NCBI RefSeq assembly: GCF_003170075.1
Contig: NZ_PMZU01000043.1
Location: forward strand, 1 to 64,000
DNA from: Methanoregula sp.
GTDB lineage: Archaea; Halobacteriota; Methanomicrobia; Methanomicrobiales; Methanospirillaceae
DNA length: 64,000 nt
Direction: 5' to 3'
The position numbers and the translations under genes are program-made. Positions 8,018 to 16,583 of this stretch are shown piece by piece. Position 1 is the stretch's first letter; the number at the start of each line of letters is the position of its first letter. The notes under the pieces are model-generated. The model saw only the letters and a program-made list of their open reading frames with translations, was not told the origin of the DNA and ran no database searches.

Positions 8018-9393
8018 CCCCCCAAAAAAAATCTCTTGTTTTTGTCATCTTCTGCTGCTGTCTTATTACGGTACCGGTTTTCCTGGCAGGTCCTGCCGGT
8101 GCACTGAATTCCGGGAAAATAACGATAACCGCCAATCTCCAACTGATTACGTATAACCTGGCAGTCACCGGCGTCGACTTTTATGGTGCAACAGTCACAT
8201 GGAAGACCAATGGCAATACAAACAGCACGGTTGAATATGGCACGACAACCAGCTATGACACCCTCATCATAGACGGGGTCATGGTAGAGAGTCACACGAT
8301 ATCCTTGCATAACCTGGTACCGGGCACAGTGTACCATTACCGGGTGACATCAATCGACATCTATGGTAACCGTGCCGTAAGCGCTGATTCGACCTTCACA
8401 ACCATGGCCATACCTGTTACTGCAGTACCTGCGAGCCATGGCGCGGGTGGCGGCTACTCTAGCAATACGTTCACGGGATTTTTGGGATCACCCCAGCAAC
8501 CCGTCAAGCCCGAAGGGTCACAACAAGCCGGTCTCCCTGTACAACCCGCCAGTCCATCCGGCCAGGCATTCCAGAGTTATCCGATAGGGTGGTCCCCGGG
8601 TATAATCTATAATGCTGATGGGCAGGGCACACTCTTCGTTGGAATCGACGGTGCACATACAGCCGGTGCAACCGTAACGATATTCGCTGACCGCATTGAG
8701 ATTTACCAGCACCACTCGCCCGGCGTGCTCTTCACCTTCTGGGGATACAATCTCACGATCAAGAACAGGAATATCACGGCTCCGGTCTCACGGGCAGAGT
8801 TCGTGACTGACCCGATAAACGCCACGCTGGCACTCGGCAGTGTCTCCGGTTCGGTTCACGCCGTCCTGTCAGAACTCATCCAGCGGGGCAATATCGATCT
8901 TACACTATCGGGGGACGTGAGCACAGATACCCAGAACCAGTTCCGGGACATTCTCAACAGGAACGGTCTCCAGCTGGACACTGCTGCGTTCACCCTTGAC
9001 GTGCACAAGGTCAACGTCACCACCGGCCCGGCGAACGTAACGTTTGCCATCCCGGCATCCTGGGTGGACGCGCATGGCGGGAAGGATGCAGTGAGGATAA
9101 TCCGCATCAGCGAAGAGACCGGTGAGCAGGAACTGATCGACACGGTGTATGGGGGCGTTGATGCCCAGGGCGATATGATCTTCCGCGGGGACTCGCCGAA
9201 CGGCACATCACTCTTCGGTCTCGTCACTGCCGGGACGACCGCAGCCGCTCAGGAAGCGCACCTGAATGGAGGTATGTTTGGCCAGAGCCTCATCGGCATC
9301 CCCATGCCCTACCTGGTGGTGCTCATTGGTGTAATTGCACTTCTCGCGGTGATCGCGTACTTCGGATGGCAGTATCGACAAAAGAAAACCTGA
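8014..9393 (+). CDS. Membrane-anchored fibronectin type III surface protein
   Basis: A 459-residue secreted protein with a signal peptide (KSLVFVIFCCCLITVPVFLA). A fibronectin III/purple-acid-phosphatase-like N-domain spans about 45-130 (ATVTWKTNG, VEYGTT, YHYRVTSID). A Pro/Gln-rich linker follows. The C-terminal domain near 300-405 has VTFAIPASWVDAHGG and resembles the PGF-pre-PGF type seen in methanogen surface proteins. One helix spans 430-452, then QYRQKKT. The start overlaps the preceding stop by 4 bp, placing it last in the surface operon. No catalytic residues of a phosphatase are visible, so a structural role is more likely. Confidence 0.8.
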   Translation: MTPQKKSLVFVIFCCCLITVPVFLAGPAGALNSGKITITANLQLITYNLAVTGVDFYGATVTWKTNGNTNSTVEYGTTTSYDTLIIDGVMVESHTISLHNLVPGTVYHYRVTSIDIYGNRAVSADSTFTTMAIPVTAVPASHGAGGGYSSNTFTGFLGSPQQPVKPEGSQQAGLPVQPASPSGQAFQSYPIGWSPGIIYNADGQGTLFVGIDGAHTAGATVTIFADRIEIYQHHSPGVLFTFWGYNLTIKNRNITAPVSRAEFVTDPINATLALGSVSGSVHAVLSELIQRGNIDLTLSGDVSTDTQNQFRDILNRNGLQLDTAAFTLDVHKVNVTTGPANVTFAIPASWVDAHGGKDAVRIIRISEETGEQELIDTVYGGVDAQGDMIFRGDSPNGTSLFGLVTAGTTAAAQEAHLNGGMFGQSLIGIPMPYLVVLIGVIALLAVIAYFGWQYRQKKT

Positions 9394-9571
9394 TGTCACT
9401 GTCATTCGAAACCAGTCACGTTCAGGCCCGGTTCCATCGGGGGGTGACAGGGAATTACCCCCCGCGAATTTTTATCAATAGGGAACTTTCTCCCGATAAA
9501 CCCGATGGGGAACCGGTGGGAAACGCTGATCGGATTGGCGGTAAAATAATCAGGTTCTTACAAAGAAAACT

Positions 9572-9595
9572 CCTTTTTTTCCCCGTGAAAAAAGG
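9572..9595. terminator. Bidirectional terminator between convergent genes
   Basis: CCTTTTTT and AAAAAAGG form an 8-bp inverted repeat around a short CCCCGTG-containing loop. It gives a T-run on either strand, between the end of the surface locus and the end of the leftward pilin gene. Confidence 0.55.
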
Positions 9596-9601
9596 TTGAA
9601 A

Positions 9602-10162
9602 TTATATCCGGGTATTCAGGATAACCTGCGAACTTTCATCGGTAAAATAACCGGTTACTATAATATTACATGATCCCGTAAAACCATTCGTAACAGAAGG
9701 GATTGCAATAACCTGATCTCCAACAACCGGTCCCAGCACACCTTGCGTGCTTCCCTGAGTAATAAAATTAGCAGTTATTGTAAAAGGACACGATCCTCCG
9801 GAACAACCCGTAGTAACAGAAGGGGTTGCAGTAACCTGGGATCCACCACCAGCAGCTGCCTGAGCACCGCCGGTAGTATTAAAATATGCCACAGTTTCAA
9901 TAATGCCGCCGGGTGGAGTAACCGTTACAAGTCCGTAACTGAATGCTGCCGCATCCTGGCCACCTTCATAGGTGATTACGATCTCGTTTGAACTTAGTTT
10001 GGATGCCGTCGCCGCAACCATTTTGGTCTTCTTCTGGAGGTTTCCTGCCATACCGAATGCGAACGCAGCGATAACTGCTGCGAGAATTATCGTGATGGCG
10101 ACCAGCAGAATGACGCCGATTACCGGTGAAGCTGCATCTTCATTCTTTCTTTTAAATGCCAT
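9602..10162 (-). CDS. Archaeal type IV pilin-like protein (Pilin_N domain)
   Basis: A 186-residue protein with a short charged leader (MAFKRKNEDA) followed by ASPVIGVILLVAITIILAAV, the class III signal/pilin helix typical of archaeal adhesion pilins (DUF1628/Pilin_N). Cleavage would be expected just before ASPVIG, by an archaeal prepilin peptidase. The remainder is a Thr/Gly/Ser-rich beta domain with one CSGGSC motif and another Cys near the C-terminus. It stands alone, with no assembly ATPase or platform gene nearby. A likely TATA box (AAATATATTTAG on the minus strand) lies near 10230. Exact pilus type is unknown. Confidence 0.85.
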   Translation of the reverse strand: MAFKRKNEDAASPVIGVILLVAITIILAAVIAAFAFGMAGNLQKKTKMVAATASKLSSNEIVITYEGGQDAAAFSYGLVTVTPPGGIIETVAYFNTTGGAQAAAGGGSQVTATPSVTTGCSGGSCPFTITANFITQGSTQGVLGPVVGDQVIAIPSVTNGFTGSCNIIVTGYFTDESSQVILNTRI

Positions 10163-10528
10163 AATTTCAAATACCGTTTATAGAATGCCCCGGGCAAAGG
10201 CATGACAATGTACAAGCAGACCAGTTTATGTTTTAGTCTAAATATATTTGTTATGCAGTTTGCAGATTATATGAGACATCAACAGGATTTGCGCCAATTT
10301 ATTAAGGCAAACTCCGTATGCCGGGGAATTTTATATATTTATTCAGGCCTCTTACACTCAAATTTACGGGTTTTCATGCGTCCGGTCTGGCGATCAAACA
10401 AGAAAATATGGCATGGGAGATATGATTCTGAATGTGGCACGTGAAAAATTGGGAGGGGCCGGGAAAGGATTCCAGTGCGTTTTTTTGTTTACCAAGAGAA
10501 TTTTAACGCGGGGATATATCGCTACCGT
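10163..10528. other. Intergenic region between pilin and histidine kinase
   Basis: About 366 bp with the leftward pilin promoter near 10226-10240 and an A/T-rich patch near 10330 (TTTATATATTTATT). A T-run at 10480-10487 could end transcripts coming from the left. No gene is supported. Confidence 0.4.
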
Positions 10529-11842
10529 TCACCTGTCAGAACCTGACTGCAGAGGGGCGAGCCGGTACGCCCCTTTGGGGACCAGAATTTCAAACCGTGC
10601 ACCGGTGCCGTACGTCCCGGTCTCCGTTATGCTGATCCCGGTTATCGCGAGGATCTCCCGGATCAGGAACAAACCGAGGCCGGTATTACGTCCGTGTCCC
10701 CGGAGGAATATTTTCTCTTTCTCTGACGGCAGAATTCCGACACCGTCATCAGAACAGCTGATCACGAGACCTTTTTCCGATTCGACCGCTGCAAACGATA
10801 TCGCCGTGACATGCCCGCCGTGCCGGATCGTGTTTTCCATAAGGTTATAATAGACTTTGTTGATCAACGGGTCAGCGTAGATCGAAATCCCTTCCCTTCC
10901 CGGGTCGAGTGTAATTCCCTCCAGAGGTAACTGGCCTGCCTCATCAAGAACACCTTTCTGTACATCGTACCAGTCCGCTTTTGTTGCCCCCAGTGCCTCG
11001 TAATAACGGGTGAACTCGATCTGACGTTCGATGGCTTCGCTGCATTCCATCAGCTTATTGATGTGCTCGTGCAGGGTCGGGTCGTCCGGGACTTCATTTT
11101 TGACCAGCTGCAGGAATAAAACGAGACCCGTCAGCTTGTTCTTGATGTCGTGTCGCGTGATCGTCGAGAGCATCGTGAGTTTTTTGTTGATCCTCTGGAG
11201 GGCATCCTCCGCCATCTTACGGTCATTGATATCCACAAACATCGGAAGGAAATAGAGAGGAACAGCCTCTGCATCACGGAGGAGGGCGACCGACCGGCGC
11301 ACCCAGATCCTGGCCCCGTCCTTCCGTACCAGCTGCATATCGTGTTGATCCAGCTCAATCGCACCGCTTTTAAGATCCTCCGTACCCGTGATAATCCCGG
11401 CGTTTTCGTCGGGAGCAACGATAGAAGAGAGTGGCAGCGAGAGGATCTCGTCCGGTGCGTATCCCGTAATTGTGCAGAGGGCTGTATTCACCTGGATAAA
11501 ACGGAGATCGGGAGAGATGATCGCGGCCCCCACCGGAGACTGGTCAAAGGTTCTTCTCAGGCGCTCCTCGCGCTCCCGTAATTCCATCTCCACACTATGG
11601 CGTCTCTCCATTTCCGAGAGGAGCTGGACATTCTTCTCGTAGTAGGGGCTGAGCGTAAAGTAGGCGATAATGACGGCGATCCCGCTCGTAAAGAAGCTTG
11701 TGACCAGGTTCGAGCGCCAGTCGGGAGGATAGGGATAGAGAAACTGCCCGGCAAATTCGAACGCCGTCATCGTTGCAAACGTTGCGATGAAGATAACAAA
11801 GAGTTTCTGATCAAATGGTGTCGGTTCGGCTCTTGTATCCAT
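10529..11842 (-). CDS. Membrane PAS-domain sensor histidine kinase
   Basis: A 437-residue kinase. Two transmembrane helices lie near 12-35 and 46-66 with almost no extracytoplasmic loop, then a coiled linker (70-95) and a PAS domain (96-210, ending FVDINDRKMAEDALQ). The phosphoacceptor motif is TRHDIKNKL with His231. The ATPase part shows an N-box (YYNLMENTIRHG, 331-342), G1 (DDGVGI, 365) and G2 (NTGLGL, 386). The short input loop suggests sensing inside the membrane or by PAS. There is no adjacent response regulator. The ATG lies soon after a TTTTATATTC stretch, so the transcript may be nearly leaderless. Signal unknown. Confidence 0.9.
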   Translation of the reverse strand: MDTRAEPTPFDQKLFVIFIATFATMTAFEFAGQFLYPYPPDWRSNLVTSFFTSGIAVIIAYFTLSPYYEKNVQLLSEMERRHSVEMELREREERLRRTFDQSPVGAAIISPDLRFIQVNTALCTITGYAPDEILSLPLSSIVAPDENAGIITGTEDLKSGAIELDQHDMQLVRKDGARIWVRRSVALLRDAEAVPLYFLPMFVDINDRKMAEDALQRINKKLTMLSTITRHDIKNKLTGLVLFLQLVKNEVPDDPTLHEHINKLMECSEAIERQIEFTRYYEALGATKADWYDVQKGVLDEAGQLPLEGITLDPGREGISIYADPLINKVYYNLMENTIRHGGHVTAISFAAVESEKGLVISCSDDGVGILPSEKEKIFLRGHGRNTGLGLFLIREILAITGISITETGTYGTGARFEILVPKGAYRLAPLQSGSDR

Positions 11843-12284
11843 TGGTGAATGAATATAAAATTGCAGCCTTTAAACCCTTCTATTCATTCCGGATGTGCCC
11901 GGACTGCGGACTCCGGAAAATTAATCCATTTCCCGTAGCAGGAAATCGCACAAATCGCCGTTTCCGGGAGTTTTCTCCACCTTTACAGAGATAAGGAGGT
12001 GAGACAAAAATGGAGGCCGGATTTTTTTCCGGTTCTCACGAATCTTTTTATGCTTTGATAAATTTATTATTATACCATACTCAACATGCGATCACAATCA
12101 GCATAGCTTATGCTATCACTTTCCCGCTTATGGTGAACCTATGGAAAAATCCACTACAATCCCCTGGCCGAAATACCCATCCCGCCCGGTCATAATCTCT
12201 GGCGAGAAAACCGGTATTCTAGCCGATGCTCCGTCGGGTATAAATATGCCCGGCACGAAGGGACAGGGAGAGGTGGCGGGCGGG
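11843..12284. other. Divergent intergenic region with inverted repeat
   Basis: This separates the two histidine kinase genes. It includes an A/T-rich TATA-like stretch at 12061-12076 for the rightward gene and a perfect inverted repeat AGCATA-gct-TATGCT at 12100-12114. The repeat lies where a regulator could act on the rightward promoter. The frame of the rightward kinase is open from 12141, but I place its start at 12285. Confidence 0.4.
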
Positions 12285-14561
12285 ATGGCAGGGGCAATCC
12301 GGGTCCTCTATGTAGACGATGAAACCTCCCTTCTTGATATCAGCAAGCTGTTTCTTGAAAAAGCCGGCGACTTCAGCGTAACGACAGCGTCGAGTGCGGC
12401 CGACGCGATCCGGTTGCTTAACCATGAACATTTCGATGTAATCATCTCCGATTACCAGATGCCCGGCATGGACGGCATCAAGTTCCTCGTTGGCGTGCGC
12501 AAGCACTTTGGGTCGATTCCTTTTATCCTGTTCACCGGCAGGGGCAGGGAAGAGGTGGTCATCCAGGCAATCAACAGCGGAGCAGACTTCTATCTCCAGA
12601 AAGGTGGTGAACCAACTGCACAGTTTGCCGAACTTTCCAACAAAATCCGCTATGCGGTCTCGCGGAGACGTGCGGAGGAGGCCATCCGTAAAAGCGAGGA
12701 AAAGGCCCGGGGTTCCGAAGAATTCCTGCTGGCGGTGATCACCAATGCAAAAGAGGGTATCATCGTCTATGACCACGAGCTGCGGATCACGCTCTGGAAC
12801 CGGTTTATGGAAGAGTTGACCGGCATGAAGGCAGCAGACGTACAGGAAAAAAAGGCTGCCGACATATTTCCCTTCCTTAAGGAGAAGGGGATCGATCTCC
12901 TGATGCAACAGGCACTGACGGGCGTCACTACGGAGTCGTTCGATTTCGAATTTTCTATCCAATCCACGGGCAAAAAAGGGTGGGCAAGGAGCATTTACTC
13001 CCCAAACTACGACACTCATGGCACGATCATCGGTGTGATTGCGATCGTTTCGGATATCACCGAAAGGAAACGGGCAGAAATCGAGCTCAGGGCAGCCAAC
13101 GAACAGATTGCTGCGGCAGAAGAAGTGTCGCGGTCCCGGTACGATGAGCTGAAACAGAACCAGCAGATCCTCCGGCAGAGTGAGGAGAAATTCCGGGACA
13201 TTTTTGATCTCATCAATGATGGAATCCTGATCAATGAGATTGACCCGGAGGGAAGACTCGGGAAATTTGTTGATGTAAACAGCGTTGCCTGCCGGATGCT
13301 GCAATATACCCGCGAAGACCTGCTCGCTCACGGGCCCCTTGATTTTGTCACCGGGTACCACAGCCGGTCCTTTGACGAAATTCTCGGGGAATTAACTTCA
13401 AACGGCCACGCGATCTTCGAGATAGAGCACCGGAGAAAGGATGGGACCATCATCCCGATCGAGCTCAATGTCCACGTCGTCAGTCTCCAGGGAAGACAGG
13501 TGGCAATATCAGTGATCCGGGACGTCACCGGCCGTAAACGGATGGATGAGAAACTGCGGGAACGAACTTCCCAGATCCGGGCACTCATCGATAACCTCCC
13601 GTTTGATACATGGGCTATGGATTGTTCCGGCCGGTATATCCTGCAGAACAAGGCTTCGGTTGGGCATTGGGGTGACCGTATCGGCAAATATCCCTGCCAC
13701 ATTCCTCTCCCGGCAGACCTGCTCGAACACTGGCAGGCGAATAACCAGAGGGCACTCCGGGGAGAAACCATGCGGGGAGAATTTTCGGTGCCGGTCAAAA
13801 GGGGAGTCCGGACCTATGATGAGATCATCGCACCGATTTGTGTCGGTGATAAGATCACCGGGATCACCGGGGTAAATATTGACATTACCGAGCGCAAAAC
13901 AACAGAGGAAGCACTTCGGCAGGCAAACAGGAATCTCGCCCTCCTCACCAACATCACGCGGCATGACATCAACAACCAGCTGGTGGCTTTGAATGGTTTT
14001 GTGGATTTACTTCACGAGAAGATCCATGATCCCGCTCTTGAGGAATATTTCACCTGGATCTTCCAGGTAAGTACCCGTATTTCCTCTATGGTCCAGTTTA
14101 CCAAGACCTATGACGCAATCGGAGAAACGGCACCTGTATGGCAGGACACACGCACTCTTGTAGATACTGCAGCAAAGGAGGTCTCCCTCGGCAAGGTCCA
14201 GATAAAAAACGATCTCCCTTCTGGAACAGAACTATTTGCTGACCCGCTTATTGTCAAGGTAATTTACAACCTGATGGATAATGCGGTGCGATATGGCGGG
14301 AAGATTACCACCATCCGTTTCTCTGTCGAGGAACGCGATGGCGCTCATGTCGTTGTGTGTGAAGATGATGGTGAGGGTATCCCTGCCGCGGATAAGGAGC
14401 GGATCTTCGACCAGGGCTTTGGAAAGCATACCGGGCTCGGCCTGACCTTTTCCCGGGAAATCCTTAATATCACCGGTATCACGATCCATGAGACCGGCAC
14501 ACCGGGCAAAGGGGCACGGTTTGAGATGACCATTCCAAAAGGCACGTACCGGTTCCGGTAA
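12285..14561 (+). CDS. Hybrid response regulator-PAS-histidine kinase
   Basis: From the ATG at 12285 the protein starts MAGAIRVLYVDDE, a natural receiver-domain start, with GAGGTG ten bases upstream; the frame extends back to 12141. The receiver domain (about 5-125) has acidic pocket DDE, phosphoacceptor Asp56 in SDYQMPGMDG and the TGRG loop. Three PAS domains follow, each closing with a (D)ITERK or DVTGRK signature. The kinase core has TRHDINNQL (His near 560), N-box YNLMDNAVRYGG, DDGEGI and HTGLGL. No transmembrane helix, so it is cytosolic. Its C-terminal half is clearly related to the kinase at 10529. The receiver at the N-terminus suggests it takes phosphate or a signal from another kinase. 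Target unknown. Confidence 0.9.
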   Translation: MAGAIRVLYVDDETSLLDISKLFLEKAGDFSVTTASSAADAIRLLNHEHFDVIISDYQMPGMDGIKFLVGVRKHFGSIPFILFTGRGREEVVIQAINSGADFYLQKGGEPTAQFAELSNKIRYAVSRRRAEEAIRKSEEKARGSEEFLLAVITNAKEGIIVYDHELRITLWNRFMEELTGMKAADVQEKKAADIFPFLKEKGIDLLMQQALTGVTTESFDFEFSIQSTGKKGWARSIYSPNYDTHGTIIGVIAIVSDITERKRAEIELRAANEQIAAAEEVSRSRYDELKQNQQILRQSEEKFRDIFDLINDGILINEIDPEGRLGKFVDVNSVACRMLQYTREDLLAHGPLDFVTGYHSRSFDEILGELTSNGHAIFEIEHRRKDGTIIPIELNVHVVSLQGRQVAISVIRDVTGRKRMDEKLRERTSQIRALIDNLPFDTWAMDCSGRYILQNKASVGHWGDRIGKYPCHIPLPADLLEHWQANNQRALRGETMRGEFSVPVKRGVRTYDEIIAPICVGDKITGITGVNIDITERKTTEEALRQANRNLALLTNITRHDINNQLVALNGFVDLLHEKIHDPALEEYFTWIFQVSTRISSMVQFTKTYDAIGETAPVWQDTRTLVDTAAKEVSLGKVQIKNDLPSGTELFADPLIVKVIYNLMDNAVRYGGKITTIRFSVEERDGAHVVVCEDDGEGIPAADKERIFDQGFGKHTGLGLTFSREILNITGITIHETGTPGKGARFEMTIPKGTYRFR

Positions 14562-14568
14562 CTGCCTC

Positions 14569-15339
14569 TTATTCTCCCCGCCCGTCTGCTGCGATCCGGT
14601 GCACTGCGAGCTCGCAGTAATGCGGATCGATTTCGATACCCATCGCCCTGCGATTGCACCGCGAGGCGGCAACAAGCGTGCTCCCGCTGCCCATGAAGGG
14701 ATCGAGCACGGTATCACCGACAAACGAGAAGAGTTTCATGCACCGCAGCGGCAGCTCGACCGGGAAGGGGGCAGGGTGGCCGATTTTCGTCTTGCGTTCA
14801 CCGTTGAACGTCCAGAGCCCGTTCGTCCAGGCCATGAATTCGTCCCGGGTAATGTCCGACGTGCGCGAACCGCTTATCTTCTTCCACGAGTCCTTGTAGA
14901 GCACCACGACCAGTTCCACGGGAGCGATCACGTACGGCGCCGACGCGGAGAGCCACGAACCCCACGCGGTCCGGCGCGAGATATTGCCCTCGTTCCAGAC
15001 AATCGTGGAGTGGTAGGCAAAGCCGCACTCCTTTGCGATCGTGGTCAGGTCGGCACCCACGCTCTGCTGGCCGTTCTTGTTCTTGTCAAGCGGGATGTTG
15101 AGGCAGAACCGCCCGTCACTTTTAAGCCAGCGGTAACAGCGTTTCATCCAGCGCTTCGAGAAGTCGAGGTAATCCGCGTACGTGAGATGGTCGTCGTGGG
15201 AGTTGTACTTGATGTCCACGTTGTATGGCGGCGAGGTGACCACGAGGTCGATCTCCTGTGCCGGGATCCGCCGGGTGGCAAAGATATCCTCGTTGATGAT
15301 CGCGAGGTTATCCGTCTGGAAAAATGCTCCCCGTCCCAT
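14569..15339 (-). CDS. DNA methyltransferase, beta-class (orphan)
   Basis: The frame is open from 15834, but similarity to methyltransferases begins at MGRGAFFQTDN, so the ATG at 15339 is chosen (256 residues); the upstream part is antisense to trmO. The catalytic motif TSPPYNVD precedes the AdoMet motif DPFMGSGST near the C-terminus, which is the order of beta-class N6-adenine or N4-cytosine methylases. The Ser in SPPY slightly favours cytosine-N4. No restriction endonuclease gene is adjacent, so it is an orphan. It ends 7 bp from the convergent histidine kinase. Recognition site unknown. Confidence 0.85.
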   Translation of the reverse strand: MGRGAFFQTDNLAIINEDIFATRRIPAQEIDLVVTSPPYNVDIKYNSHDDHLTYADYLDFSKRWMKRCYRWLKSDGRFCLNIPLDKNKNGQQSVGADLTTIAKECGFAYHSTIVWNEGNISRRTAWGSWLSASAPYVIAPVELVVVLYKDSWKKISGSRTSDITRDEFMAWTNGLWTFNGERKTKIGHPAPFPVELPLRCMKLFSFVGDTVLDPFMGSGSTLVAASRCNRRAMGIEIDPHYCELAVHRIAADGRGE

Positions 15340-15436
15340 GCCGTCGTCCCTTATAGGAGCGTTGATCGTTGTACCTAAAGTAGTTCCCGGCCAGGGGCAC
15401 CGGGATTTTTTACCCGGAAGCCCAGAATAGTACTCC

Positions 15437-15940
15437 ATGCACGATGCGCCCGGCCCTGCCACGGCCTTCACGTACACACCGATCGGTACAATCCATTCGC
15501 CGTATACGGATATCGCCGGCATGCCCATCCAGCCTTCCGGGGCCCGGGGCGTCCGGGGCACGATCGAGATCAGGAGCGACCTCTGCGGGGGGCTTACCGA
15601 TCTCGACGGGTTCTCCCATATCATCCTGCTGTACGCCCTGCACCGGTGCACGGGGTACAGCCTGACGGTCACTCCGTTCCTCGACCCCGCTCCCCACGGC
15701 ATTTTTGCGACACGGTCGCCAAAACGCCCGAACGCGATCGGCCTCTCGGTCGTCCGGCTCGTGGGTGTTAACGGCTGCGTGCTCACGATCGAGGATGTGG
15801 ACATCCTGGACGGCACGCCGCTTCTGGATATCAAGCCCTATGTGACGGCGTTCGATGCGCATACCGATACCCGCCACGGATGGTTTGAGCACGTCGTGGA
15901 TAACGCAGAGACGGTGCGGTCAGACGACCGGTTCCGGTGA
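15437..15940 (+). CDS. trmO: tRNA m6t6A37 methyltransferase TrmO (TsaA family)
   Basis: Methylates N6 of threonylcarbamoyl-adenosine at position 37 of certain tRNAs. The 167-residue sequence carries the family signature: PIGTIHSPY at the N-terminus, GFSHIILLY, HGIFATRSPKRPNAIGLS in the middle and LDGTPLLDIKPYV near the end. Length is usual for single-domain archaeal members. It is divergent from the DNA methyltransferase with about 100 bp between starts. The methylthiotransferase at 56449 is predicted to act on the same modified base. Confidence 0.9.
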   Translation: MHDAPGPATAFTYTPIGTIHSPYTDIAGMPIQPSGARGVRGTIEIRSDLCGGLTDLDGFSHIILLYALHRCTGYSLTVTPFLDPAPHGIFATRSPKRPNAIGLSVVRLVGVNGCVLTIEDVDILDGTPLLDIKPYVTAFDAHTDTRHGWFEHVVDNAETVRSDDRFR

Positions 15941-16012
15941 AACGTCCCGGGTGCCGGTCGGGCCGGATCGAGACGGAATTCTTAATACTCTTTTGCGCCG
16001 GATGGTAGATCT

Positions 16013-16498
16013 ATGGCAGAACAAGAGCCCTTCCGCGGCATCCCCGGCATCCTGCGCCCGTATAAGGAATACATCAAAAGTCTTAACCTGAAGGAGGGCG
16101 ATCAAATCGTCTACTACGGGTGCGTGGGCACCTGCACGCCATTTGTCGAACTGCTTGCCGTTGCGATCCGGAGCATGCACCTTAACCAGGTTTTTGTCCC
16201 GTTGCTTGATGAGAGCAAGGCCCGGGCAATCCTTGACGTTCCCGATGTGGGAATGCAGGCGGCTGGAGCACACGTTGCTGTTTCCCCGAAAGTTATTGTG
16301 ATTATGGGCGGGCTTGCGATGCCGATGATGCCGACAACAAAGGAGCTGGTGCGGGACCTTGCAGGACGCCACCCGGAAGCAAAAGTGGCAGGCCTCTGTT
16401 TCCAGAATATGTTCGAGCGGGCCGGCTGGATGGGTGTTGTTCCGTTTGATTTTACCATCAGCGCGATGATCGAGCCGATAACTGTGACGAAGAAGTGA
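16013..16498 (+). CDS. DUF2124 family protein
   Basis: A 161-residue protein of a family I know from methanogens. It has an alternating alpha/beta pattern, a CVGTC pair (Cys near 37-41) and a Gly/Met-rich strand VIVIMGGLAMPMMP. A function has not been established. No signal peptide or membrane helix. It stands alone between trmO and the large secreted protein. A TTAATA stretch about 30 bp upstream may serve as its promoter. Confidence 0.75.
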   Translation: MAEQEPFRGIPGILRPYKEYIKSLNLKEGDQIVYYGCVGTCTPFVELLAVAIRSMHLNQVFVPLLDESKARAILDVPDVGMQAAGAHVAVSPKVIVIMGGLAMPMMPTTKELVRDLAGRHPEAKVAGLCFQNMFERAGWMGVVPFDFTISAMIEPITVTKK

Positions 16499-16551
16499 GT
16501 GCCTGCCGCTCCACCTTAACCGGGAGGTATATCCCGGAAAATATCCCGCAA

Positions 16552-16562
16552 TCTTTATAATT
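16552..16562 (+). promoter_or_regulatory. TATA box of a probably leaderless gene
   Basis: ATCTTTATAAT is centred about 27 bp before the ATG at 16584. That spacing puts the transcription start at or next to the start codon, so the 1532-residue protein mRNA is probably leaderless. Confidence 0.5.
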
Positions 16563-16583
16563 CCTGCATGATTCAAAGGATGT

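Noticed and set aside
12219-13361. 380-codon minus-strand frame opposite the hybrid kinase
   Set aside because: Antisense to receiver and PAS domains with clear motifs; its translation matches nothing recognisable.
14599-15378. 259-codon plus-strand frame opposite the DNA methyltransferase
   Set aside because: Antisense shadow of DPFMGSGST/TSPPY-containing gene; no ribosome-binding site.
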